Part shown: piece by piece, positions 35,188 through 43,176 of the stretch
How positions within the stretch are numbered: the first letter of the stretch is position 1
Layout: each line of letters begins with the position of its first letter
Assembly (NCBI GenBank): GCA_910584865.1
Contig: CAJUCE010000029.1
Location: 1 to 64,000, forward strand
Reading direction: 5' to 3'
DNA: 64,000 nucleotides
DNA from: an uncultured Acetatifactor sp.
Lineage (GTDB): Bacteria > Bacillota > Clostridia > Lachnospirales > Lachnospiraceae
Translations under genes and position numbers: made by a program
The notes under the pieces: model-generated
What the model saw: only the letters and a program-made list of their open reading frames with translations
What the model was told of the DNA's origin: nothing
Databases searched by the model: none

Positions 35188-35839
35188 ACTAAATTCCCAA
35201 AGGCTGCCACATAAGAATATTTTGCCCATTGCTGGAAGACCATTGTGCTGGCATATTGTTAATTCGTTGCTTCATGTGAAGGACATTAATAAGGTTTTTG
35301 TGTATTGCAGTGATGAAGCAGTAATGCAGTATTTGCCTCAGGGTGTTTTGTTTAAAAAGAGGGATAAAAAATTGGACGGGGATTGTGTGAAGGGATTTGA
35401 AATATACCAAAGCTTTATAGAGGAAGAATTTGCAGACGTATATGTATTGGCCCATACCACATCGCCATTTATTAAGTCACATACTATTGAAAATTCACTG
35501 GGTCATATTCTAGCCGGAGAAAATGATTCTGCTTTTTCAGCGGAACGTATACAAACCTTTGCGTGGTACAATGGAGAGCCTATTAATTATGATTTGACAG
35601 ATGTGCCCCGTACTCAAGATATGGAACCTGTATGGATTGAGACAAGCGGATTTTATATGTTTCAGAGAGATGTGTTCGTAAAGCATCATCGCAGAATTGG
35701 ATTTCAGCCATATATTCAGGAGGTCTCCGGAATAGAGGCGTTGGATATCGATGAAGCGAAGGATTTTGAATTGGCGAAGGTGTTCTGGGAGAAAGAAAAT
35801 GGAGCCGACAAAACGAATAGCGATTTTTGCGCTATATAG
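35159..35839 (+). CDS. NeuA-like acylneuraminate cytidylyltransferase
   Basis: 226 residues from ATG 35159 (AGGAAGAGGCAT upstream). CMP-sugar synthetase features: VIAFVPIKLNSQRLPHKNIL (normally AxIPARxGSKxxPxKN), PLCWHIVNSLL, VFVYCSDEAV, VLAHTTSPFIKSHTIENSL and ALDIDEAKDFELA at the end. Overlaps with both neighbours (29 and 41 bases) imply translational coupling. It should activate a nonulosonic acid with CTP. The presence of a second NeuA (39249) and KdsB suggests three different CMP-ulosonates, or one redundant pair. Confidence 0.85.
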   Translation: MNVIAFVPIKLNSQRLPHKNILPIAGRPLCWHIVNSLLHVKDINKVFVYCSDEAVMQYLPQGVLFKKRDKKLDGDCVKGFEIYQSFIEEEFADVYVLAHTTSPFIKSHTIENSLGHILAGENDSAFSAERIQTFAWYNGEPINYDLTDVPRTQDMEPVWIETSGFYMFQRDVFVKHHRRIGFQPYIQEVSGIEALDIDEAKDFELAKVFWEKENGADKTNSDFCAI

Positions 35840-36926
35840 TAGAACGGGTGAGCTAACAAAGGATGTAGAGTTTTTAATCGCCAGCCTTAAACAGGAGGTT
35901 TACAAACTGGTGATTGTGGTAAATGGTCAGTTGAAAGATTTTGAAAAAGCAAAACACCTGTATGATTTTTTAATAATAAGAGAAAATGCGGGATATGATG
36001 CAGGGGCATACAAGGAGGCTTTGCTTCATACTGAAGTTAGAGAGATGATGGAAGGATGCCAGGAATTGGTCTTTTGCAATGATACCTTTTATGGGCCATT
36101 TATAACATTTCGGGAGATCTGGAATCAAATGAATGAAACGGATGTAGATTTTTGGGGGCTAAACCTTTCGGATAATGGGTTATTTACTTTTCTACAGTCA
36201 TATTTTCTTGTATTTAAAAAGAAAACATGGAGTTCTCTGATAAAATATTTTGATGAAGAAATTGATGAGTATACTTTTGATTTTCAAAAGGTGCTGGTAT
36301 CTTTTGAACAAAATTTATTTATGTTTATGAAGGGTTGCGGTTTTGTATATGGAGCTTATCGAGTGCAAAGATATAATGCATTCAGTGATGCAGATGGCAG
36401 TATTTGTTATGACGGACTTCCTATTTTGAAGAAAAAGGTTTTTTCGGAAAAATATTATGACAAAAAAAAGATTTTAAATGCGTTGAGCTATATTGACCGT
36501 AATTATAACTATGACATTGAGCTTATCTTAAAAGATGTGGAAATACGGAATTCGATCAGGTTACTTTATGACGAAATTAAAAGGAATGAAATAGATGTTC
36601 ACGCAAAAAAAATTGTTGTGACAAACGTAAAACATGAGGATATCGTCCTTTTTGCCGAAAAATTTCGTCGGATATATATATATGGAATTGGAAAGTATAG
36701 TAAATTGGTGAGGAATATTTTAGACGAAAACATGATTGCCGGGTTTATTGTTTCTGATGATCAGAAGCATTCTTTTATGCATGATGGGCAATATGTATAT
36801 GGTCTTTCTGAGTTTAAATGTAAGATGGATCGAAAAGCGCCTATTTTAGCAGCTTTAGGTGAGAAGAATAAGCAGATGGTGCAAGAAGGGCTGTGTGATT
36901 TTGAAAATGTATTATATCTGTTTTAG
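35799..36926 (+). CDS. RgpF-like rhamnan synthesis protein + Rossmann module
   Basis: 375 residues from ATG 35799 (GGGAGAAAGAAA upstream). Features of the rhamnan synthesis F family (PF05045): RIAIFALYSRTGELT, KLVIVVNGQL, IIRENAGYDAGAYKEAL, LVFCNDTFYGPFI, DFWGLNLSDNG and SYFLVFKKKTW. These are cell-wall polysaccharide glycosyltransferases. The shared module is C-terminal here (about 280-375): RIYIYGIGKYSKLVRNIL, AGFIVSDDQ. The same module at the opposite end from most neighbours argues it is a transferable accessory domain. Confidence 0.86.
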   Translation: MEPTKRIAIFALYSRTGELTKDVEFLIASLKQEVYKLVIVVNGQLKDFEKAKHLYDFLIIRENAGYDAGAYKEALLHTEVREMMEGCQELVFCNDTFYGPFITFREIWNQMNETDVDFWGLNLSDNGLFTFLQSYFLVFKKKTWSSLIKYFDEEIDEYTFDFQKVLVSFEQNLFMFMKGCGFVYGAYRVQRYNAFSDADGSICYDGLPILKKKVFSEKYYDKKKILNALSYIDRNYNYDIELILKDVEIRNSIRLLYDEIKRNEIDVHAKKIVVTNVKHEDIVLFAEKFRRIYIYGIGKYSKLVRNILDENMIAGFIVSDDQKHSFMHDGQYVYGLSEFKCKMDRKAPILAALGEKNKQMVQEGLCDFENVLYLF

Positions 36927-36994
36927 CTATTGGAGGCGGCTGATTTATTGGGAGACTCATGGTGGGAACTTATGTAAATGGAGAGGATAAGCTT

Positions 36995-38308
36995 ATGAAA
37001 TTTGTTATATGGGGCGTGGGCTCAAGAGGAAAACGAATTGCAAAATTTATTGGATATGATCATATAAATGCATTTATAGATTCAAATCCCTCTTTATTGG
37101 GAACCGAATATGAGGGAATACCAATAATAGATATTGAAAAATATTTGGAGCTTTATAAGGATTGCTTTCTGGTGGTATCGCCATTTGAAAATAAAGAAAT
37201 TATAGACGTGTTGATAGAGAAACAAATATATACATACTTCTTATTAGATGATTGCCCTCCGGAAATTCTCCGGGAGGAGCTTTCAGGAATAGATGAAATG
37301 ATAATGCCGGATATGGATCCGGGCAGAGCAGTGATTTATGGATCATCTTTATATAGTATTTTGCTGTGGGAGAGGTACCATTCCCAGGGATTTGATATTC
37401 CGCTTTTGGTACATAATGACAATGTTGACAGTAAATGGTTATCTGGTATTTTGTCTTCAAATGTGTATTATGCGGAGGATTATCGGATTAAATCAGAAGA
37501 CTTGCTGATGCAGACAATCCGTTGCATTCCCGAAATCGGTGGAGCAGAGAGAGGAGATTTTTATCATGTAGCGAATTATTTGGAGAAGTTTCGACATCCA
37601 GAGCTTGAGAAATTTAAAAACATACATAAAGGTCAAAGATGCTTTATTATAGGAAATGGCTCAAGCCTTACGTGCGGTGACCTGAACAAGCTGGCAACGC
37701 AAAATGAAATCTGTATGGGAATGAACGGCATTCCGCTTATTTTTAATGATACGATCTGGCGGCCAAATTACTATGTTTGTGAAGATCCCAAGGGAATGGA
37801 AGAATTTGGAGACATGATTTTGGGATGTACAATGTCAACGATTTTTGTATCTGATTTGAACAAACGGTTTTTGGAGAAGGCGAAGGGAAATGAGAATATT
37901 TATTCTTTCCATATGATCCGTGGGGACTATATGCCGAACATTCCATTTTTTTCCGGAGACATAGTAAAGAGTATTTATAATGGATTTACGGTGATGTATG
38001 TATGCATGCAAATTGCCGTTTATATGGGATTTCAGGAAATATACTTATTGGGAGCGGATTTTGATTATTCTGATGGCGATACAGTGGAGGTGAAACATTT
38101 TTCGGACAGCTATCACAGGGCATCCAGCGGAGTGAAGCCCAATGCCTGCCGGAAAACGGAAAATCTGCTGGCATATCAGGCGGCCAGAGAATATGCGGAC
38201 AGGCATGGGATAAAAATTTATAATGCGACACGAGGCGGAAAGCTGGAGGTATTTGAGAGAGTTGATTTCGACAGTCTGTTTTCCATGGGTGTGGGACAGG
38301 AGAAGTGA
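36995..38308 (+). CDS. Rossmann module + Maf/DUF115 flagellin glycosyltransferase-like protein (second copy)
   Basis: 437 residues from ATG 36995 (GGAGAGG 8 bases upstream; the ATG at 36959 lacks a comparable site). The shared module is at 1-95 (FVIWGVGSRGKRIAKFI, AFIDSNPSLLG). The DUF115 core follows from about 215: RCFIIGNGSSLTCGDLNKL, CMGMNGIPLIF, YYVCEDPKGM, MQIAVYMGFQEIYLLGADFD, and IKIYNATRGGKLEVFERVDF. It parallels 25111 domain for domain but the two are clearly diverged. Two Maf-like proteins suit two different nonulosonic-acid donors, or two sites on flagellin. The neuB-like gene starts 58 bases later. Confidence 0.87.
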   Translation: MKFVIWGVGSRGKRIAKFIGYDHINAFIDSNPSLLGTEYEGIPIIDIEKYLELYKDCFLVVSPFENKEIIDVLIEKQIYTYFLLDDCPPEILREELSGIDEMIMPDMDPGRAVIYGSSLYSILLWERYHSQGFDIPLLVHNDNVDSKWLSGILSSNVYYAEDYRIKSEDLLMQTIRCIPEIGGAERGDFYHVANYLEKFRHPELEKFKNIHKGQRCFIIGNGSSLTCGDLNKLATQNEICMGMNGIPLIFNDTIWRPNYYVCEDPKGMEEFGDMILGCTMSTIFVSDLNKRFLEKAKGNENIYSFHMIRGDYMPNIPFFSGDIVKSIYNGFTVMYVCMQIAVYMGFQEIYLLGADFDYSDGDTVEVKHFSDSYHRASSGVKPNACRKTENLLAYQAAREYADRHGIKIYNATRGGKLEVFERVDFDSLFSMGVGQEK

Positions 38309-38366
38309 TAAACAGGTGCTGTAAGGTATTGGAGAACAGATTGAGCTTAGATTGGATGGATAAGGT

Positions 38367-39239
38367 ATGGAGTATATAAAGCCGAAATTAATAGCAGAGA
38401 TTGGGTGTAACCATAAGGGAGACATCAATATAGCGAAGGAAATGATAAAGACGGCGGCAATTTACTGTAAGGCAGATGCGGTCAAGTTCCAGAAAAGATG
38501 CAATCACGAATTGCTGACGCCGGAGCAATATGCGATGCCGCATCCGAATCCCATAAACGCCTATGGAAAGACCTATGGCGAGCACAGAGAATTTCTGGAG
38601 TTTCGTGTAGATCAGCATCGGGAATTAAAAGAGTATTGCGAACAAATGGAGATTACTTACAGCACCTCCGTGTGGGATCTGACCTCTGCGAAAGAAATTG
38701 TAGAATTATCGCCTTCCTTTATAAAGATACCGTCGGCATGTAACAATCATTATAGGATGCTGGAGTGGATATGCGATAATTATGGGGGAGAAATACATGT
38801 TTCTCTTGGAATGACCACCCGGGGTGAAGAGGAAAAGCTGATAAAGCTATTTGAAGACAGGGGAAGAGCGGGAGATCTGGTAATATATATCTGTACATCA
38901 GGATATCCGGTACCCTTTAAGGATGTATGTCTGCTGGAGATCAGCCGCATCAAAGACACATATGGCGGAAGAGTAAAACGGATCGGATTTTCAGGGCATC
39001 ATTTGGGGATAGCGGTAGACGTAGCGGCATACACGCTGGGAGCCTCTGTGATAGAAAGGCATTACACTCTTGACAGAACGTGGAAGGGAACAGACCATGC
39101 GGCGTCGCTGGAGCCGGAGGGAATCAGAAAATTAAAAAGAGATCTCATGGCTGCATATGATGCATTACATTATAAGGAAAAAGAGATTCTGGATATTGAG
39201 GCGGCGCAGAGAGATAAGCTTAAATATAAGGAGCATTAG
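38367..39239 (+). CDS. NeuB-type nonulosonic acid synthase without the SAF domain
   Basis: 290 residues. NeuB core is clear: KLIAEIGCNHKGDINIAKEM, ADAVKFQKR, LTPEQY, YSTSVWDLTSAKEIVEL, IKIPSACNN, IHVSLGMTTRGEE, YICTSGYPVPFKDVCL, IGFSGHHLGIAVDVAAYTLG and VIERHYTLDRTWKGTDHAAS. It condenses phosphoenolpyruvate with an aldose (ManNAc in sialic acid synthesis). Ordinary NeuB, LegI and PseI have about 340-350 residues with a C-terminal antifreeze-like SAF domain. That domain is absent, as in some short NeuB-like proteins of clostridia. No NeuC, LegB-G or PseB-H gene is visible, so the aldose substrate is unknown. Confidence 0.9.
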   Translation: MEYIKPKLIAEIGCNHKGDINIAKEMIKTAAIYCKADAVKFQKRCNHELLTPEQYAMPHPNPINAYGKTYGEHREFLEFRVDQHRELKEYCEQMEITYSTSVWDLTSAKEIVELSPSFIKIPSACNNHYRMLEWICDNYGGEIHVSLGMTTRGEEEKLIKLFEDRGRAGDLVIYICTSGYPVPFKDVCLLEISRIKDTYGGRVKRIGFSGHHLGIAVDVAAYTLGASVIERHYTLDRTWKGTDHAASLEPEGIRKLKRDLMAAYDALHYKEKEILDIEAAQRDKLKYKEH

Positions 39240-39248
39240 GGAAAACCA

Positions 39249-40403
39249 ATGAATGTAGCTTTTATACCGGTACGGGGCGGGAGCAAATCCATACCATTTA
39301 AAAATATACGTGAAATAGCGGGAAAGCCGTTGGTATATTGGACTGTAAAGGCGGCGGCTGAGTGTGACAATATCGATAGAGTTTATGTGGCCACAGACAG
39401 TGACAGGATCAAAGAGACTGTGGAAAGCTTTTTGCTGGATAAGGTTTGTGTTGTGGGAAGAAGTGCGGAAAGCGCTTCTGATACGGCATCCACAGAATCT
39501 GCAATGCTTGAGTTCGCAGAAAGTTATAACTTTGACAATATCGTTTTGATACAGGCAACATCACCTTTGCTGACGGCTGCGGATTTAACAGGCGGATTTC
39601 TGGAATTCAACAGACAAGATACGGACAGTGTATTGTCGGTTGTAAGACAGAAAAGATTTTGCTGGAAGGAAAGCGGGGAAGGCTTTGTTCGGCCCGAAAA
39701 TTATGATGTTTTTCACAGGCCCAGAAGGCAGGAATTTGACGGATATCTGGTGGAGAACGGGGCGTTTTATATTACAAGCAGAAATGCTCTTCTTCAATCA
39801 AAAAATCGGATATCCGGAAATATCCGTGCCTATGAAATGGAGGAAGCTTCCTACTTTGAGATTGATGAGCCGGGGGATTGGATTATTATTGAGAAGCAGC
39901 TGGAAGCTAGGGAATGCGGAATAAGAGCAGCAATACCAGAGATTCGGATGTTTTTAACAGACTGCGACGGCTGTCTGACGGACGGAGGAATGTATTATTC
40001 CGAGAATGGGGACGAACTGAAAAAATTTCATGTGCTGGACGGTATGGGCTTGAGACTTCTTCAGGAAAAGGGAATTCTTACAGGCATTATTACCGGTGAA
40101 AAAAGGGAACTGAATCGTCGCAGAGGTAAAAAGCTTCATTTGGATATTGTGGAGGAAGGAATACAGGACAAGCTCAGCGTAATAAGGCAGTTATGCGCAA
40201 AATATGGTGTGCAAATGGAGAATGTTGGCTACATTGGAGATGACATTAACGATTTGGAGGTAATAAAGGCAGTGGGGTTTGGGTGCAGTGTTCCTAATGG
40301 AATGCCAGCTGTGAAAAAAGCAGCAAAATATATTACCAGCAGAGCCGGTGGACAGGGGGCAGTAAGAGAGGTAGTAGATTTGATTTTGGAAGCAAATGGA
40401 TAA
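39249..40403 (+). CDS. Fusion of NeuA-type cytidylyltransferase and KdsC-like HAD phosphatase
   Basis: 384 residues. Residues 1-225 are a CMP-nonulosonate synthetase: AFIPVRGGSKSIPFKNIREI, KPLVYWTVKAA, VYVATDSDRI, LIQATSPLLTAADL and FEIDEPGDWIIIEKQL. Residues about 230-384 are a HAD phosphatase of the Kdo-8-phosphate/Neu9P type: MFLTDCDGCLTDGGMYYSE with the catalytic Asp238 and Asp240, FHVLDGMGL, GIITGE, YIGDDINDLEV. The fusion can dephosphorylate an ulosonate phosphate and activate it. It could thus supply the missing KdsC step as well as act on the NeuB product. It lies 9 bases after neuB-like, an expected pairing. Confidence 0.9.
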   Translation: MNVAFIPVRGGSKSIPFKNIREIAGKPLVYWTVKAAAECDNIDRVYVATDSDRIKETVESFLLDKVCVVGRSAESASDTASTESAMLEFAESYNFDNIVLIQATSPLLTAADLTGGFLEFNRQDTDSVLSVVRQKRFCWKESGEGFVRPENYDVFHRPRRQEFDGYLVENGAFYITSRNALLQSKNRISGNIRAYEMEEASYFEIDEPGDWIIIEKQLEARECGIRAAIPEIRMFLTDCDGCLTDGGMYYSENGDELKKFHVLDGMGLRLLQEKGILTGIITGEKRELNRRRGKKLHLDIVEEGIQDKLSVIRQLCAKYGVQMENVGYIGDDINDLEVIKAVGFGCSVPNGMPAVKKAAKYITSRAGGQGAVREVVDLILEANG

Positions 40404-40526
40404 TGATTTATGTTTACTCAGGCGAAATATGAATTATTTGTTATACAGATCAAAGATGATATCAGTTGGCCGGAACAGAAGAGTTAATAAGACTTTTGAG
40501 GGCAGATTGAAGAGGATGAGAGGAAA

Positions 40527-41795
40527 ATGCGGCCTAAATTGGTTATTTGCATCCCTACTTATAACAGAAGCAGAGTAATCAGCCAGGTGTTGGATTACGA
40601 AGCTGGAATGTTAAAAGAAAATGGCATAGATTTAATCATATATGATTCAAGTGAGAATCAGGATACAGAAAACATATACGAAACGTATAAAAATAAAGGG
40701 TTTGTTAATCTGTTTTTAAAAAAAGTGGATCCACGTATTCTATCGAACCGAAAAATATATATGATATGGCAGGATATGGAGCACAGTGATTATGATTATA
40801 TATGGCTGATTCATGACCACAGGATTTGCACACAGACTGCTATCAGCCATATTTTGCAGGCGCTTGAAGAGAATAAGGATTTTTATATATTGAACACTTT
40901 GGGAAAAGGAAGGGCGGTAAACACTGAGATATCAACACGGAATGCTTTTTTTCGTGAGGGAGTTTCGCTCTTAACCTTGTATGGGGCATCCATTATAAAC
41001 AGAAGGACATTTCTGAGTGGAACGGACTGGAAGAGGCTGGAGCAAAGATATTTAAAAGGAAGAGATATTAATTTTTCACAATTGGGATTTTACTATGAAA
41101 GGGCAAGCCAGATAAGTGATTTAAAAGCAGCGTTGCTGGAATTCCCGATTGACTCCTTTATATATATACCTCTGAAGGAACAAGGGGGATTTGGCTGGTA
41201 TAGTGATGCGGTCAGGATCTGGACAAAATGCTGGGCAGTTACAATATTAAAGCTGCCGGCTTGCTTTAAAGGGAAAATGGAGATAATCCGCAGTACGGAA
41301 AAAATACATTTATCCGGACGCAAGCTGATAGTATACCAGAAGGACGGGATATTGAACTTCGCTTCCTTTTTCAGATATATGGTATGGATTAAGGCGGCTT
41401 CATCAGAAAGTCTGTGGCAGCATTTTTTTATGGCAGCGGGCCAACCCGGCCGGGCATTAAAGGTTCATAACAGAACTTTTATAAAAAAAATAAGAAAAAT
41501 GCAAAAGCAGCACAAAACCATTGTTATTTTTGGAGCAGGGAAATACGCTTGCCTGTGTGCAGAATTATTTGGGAAAAATCAAGTTGAGTTTGATGCTTTT
41601 ATAGTTACTTCGAAAGAAAAGAATCCTGAGGACTTGATGGGGCATCCTGTGCTGTCGGCAGCGGAATATTTCAACAGGGAAAGCGATTCCATCGTTATTA
41701 TCGCCGTGGCATCGGATAAGATTCAAAAAGAAATACAGGAATACCTAAGGTCTTTGTATAAATCAATAGAGGTGGTATGTTTTGAAAATTGGTAA
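40527..41795 (+). CDS. GT2-like glycosyltransferase + C-terminal Rossmann module
   Basis: 422 residues. The N-terminal part opens as a GT-A transferase: LVICIPTYNRSRVISQVL, IDLIIYDSSENQDTENI, DYIWLIHDHRI in place of a canonical DXD, LLTLYGASIINRR. The middle (about 230-330) is unrecognised. The shared module is C-terminal (about 338-422): IVIFGAGKYACLCAELF, FDAFIVTSKEKN. The gene at 41861 is a diverged tandem paralogue with the same order of parts. GAGAGGAAA precedes the ATG. The 124 bases upstream (40404-40526) contain no gene. Confidence 0.8.
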   Translation: MRPKLVICIPTYNRSRVISQVLDYEAGMLKENGIDLIIYDSSENQDTENIYETYKNKGFVNLFLKKVDPRILSNRKIYMIWQDMEHSDYDYIWLIHDHRICTQTAISHILQALEENKDFYILNTLGKGRAVNTEISTRNAFFREGVSLLTLYGASIINRRTFLSGTDWKRLEQRYLKGRDINFSQLGFYYERASQISDLKAALLEFPIDSFIYIPLKEQGGFGWYSDAVRIWTKCWAVTILKLPACFKGKMEIIRSTEKIHLSGRKLIVYQKDGILNFASFFRYMVWIKAASSESLWQHFFMAAGQPGRALKVHNRTFIKKIRKMQKQHKTIVIFGAGKYACLCAELFGKNQVEFDAFIVTSKEKNPEDLMGHPVLSAAEYFNRESDSIVIIAVASDKIQKEIQEYLRSLYKSIEVVCFENW

Positions 41796-41860
41796 AGAGC
41801 GGAGAAAGAATACCGTTGAATTGATCTACAGGGAAGATTTTGTGAGGAGTATTATCGATT

Positions 41861-43168
41861 ATGATGGAAAAGGCAAAGGCGGCAATCTGTATACCCACCT
41901 ACAACCGGTCCGAGGTGGTAAGAGAGCTTATCGAAACCACAGCAGAAGTGTATTTCCGATATGGATTTGACATCTACATATATGACTCCAGTGAGGATGA
42001 GCTGACAGAGGATGTGGTAACAGAAAAACAAGCTGTGTATAATAAGCTTCATTACATAAGAATAGACCCAGCGGTGCATTCTAATATGAAGGTGTATCAT
42101 ATATTTCAGGAATTTGGCACGTCGCAGGAATATGAATATCTTTGGGTGTGTTCGGATTCTATACGGTGGTCGGAACGGGCGCTGAAGGTGGTGTATCCAT
42201 ACATGGAAAAGAGGTATGATTTGATCATACCTAATTATCGGGATGTGGAAAAAATCGGCGATCGGGAGTATACGGATCGAAACCGTTTTTTCCTGGACTG
42301 CGCCTGGCACATGACCTTGTACGGCGCCACAATTCTGAGAATATCCACCATGCTGACGTATGTGGATTGGGAAACATTGACGAGAAGGTATGGCGTTCCG
42401 GAATGCATTAATCATTCTCACGTGGCGTTTTATTTTGAGAAGCTGAGCCGGCTGGAAAACTGGAGAGCGATTCATTTATCCCTTGATGAGAAAGATTTGC
42501 ATGCTTCCGGTTTGAAGAAGTGCCCGGGATGGCGGGATGAGACCTTTTTTGTATGGTGTCACTGCTGGCCGGCTATGGTTTATAAGTTGCCGGAGTGTTA
42601 TAAAAGCAAAAAGGCAGTGATCAAGAAGAGCGGAATCAATTCTACCATTTTATCCTTTATGAATTTTCGGTCATTGCGTATGAAGGATATTTTTAATATG
42701 GAGATATATAGGCTTTATCGGAAGGAATGGCGTGGATTGACGAATGTTCCGAAACTGATAATATATTTTATGGCAAGAATACCCGCGGACAAAGCAATTT
42801 ACACAAGCTTGAAATGGACATACAAACAGGTCCGCAGGCAGGTCAGAGTATTACCAGAGAAAATCCGGCTCAAGAATTTCTGCCGCCGCTTTGACAAGCT
42901 CTATGTCTATGGCGCGGGAAAGAAGGCGGCTAAATTCACTGCCTATCTTGATGCCTGGGGAATTCCCTTCGAAGCCTACCTGGTATCTTCGCTCTCAGGC
43001 AATGAGGAAATGCTGGGAGGACACAGGATACAATCTTTTTCTCCAGAGCTTTTGGAGGAGGGACGCGTGGGCATTGTAGCGGCGCTGGGCGAAGAAAACA
43101 CAAAGCAAGTAATGCAGGGTTGTTTAAGAGAGGTTGACAAGAGATGTATTTTCAGTGAATATAAGTGA
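41861..43168 (+). CDS. GT2-like glycosyltransferase + C-terminal Rossmann module (tandem paralogue)
   Basis: 435 residues. AAICIPTYNRSEVVRELIE and FDIYIYDSSEDELTEDV match the preceding protein, as do YLWVCSDSIRW and MTLYGATILR. The C-terminal module (about 345-435) reads KLYVYGAGKKAAKFTAYL, FEAYLVSSLSGN. The pair probably arose by duplication and now adds different sugars, or the same sugar to different acceptors. GTGAGGAG lies upstream of the double ATG at 41861. The 66-base gap before it holds nothing else. Confidence 0.8.
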   Translation: MMEKAKAAICIPTYNRSEVVRELIETTAEVYFRYGFDIYIYDSSEDELTEDVVTEKQAVYNKLHYIRIDPAVHSNMKVYHIFQEFGTSQEYEYLWVCSDSIRWSERALKVVYPYMEKRYDLIIPNYRDVEKIGDREYTDRNRFFLDCAWHMTLYGATILRISTMLTYVDWETLTRRYGVPECINHSHVAFYFEKLSRLENWRAIHLSLDEKDLHASGLKKCPGWRDETFFVWCHCWPAMVYKLPECYKSKKAVIKKSGINSTILSFMNFRSLRMKDIFNMEIYRLYRKEWRGLTNVPKLIIYFMARIPADKAIYTSLKWTYKQVRRQVRVLPEKIRLKNFCRRFDKLYVYGAGKKAAKFTAYLDAWGIPFEAYLVSSLSGNEEMLGGHRIQSFSPELLEEGRVGIVAALGEENTKQVMQGCLREVDKRCIFSEYK

Positions 43169-43176
43169 GGAGAGCT

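Noticed and set aside
41782..41970. 62-residue frame overlapping the start of the 41861 gene
   Set aside because: Wrong-frame overlap with a well-supported glycosyltransferase start.
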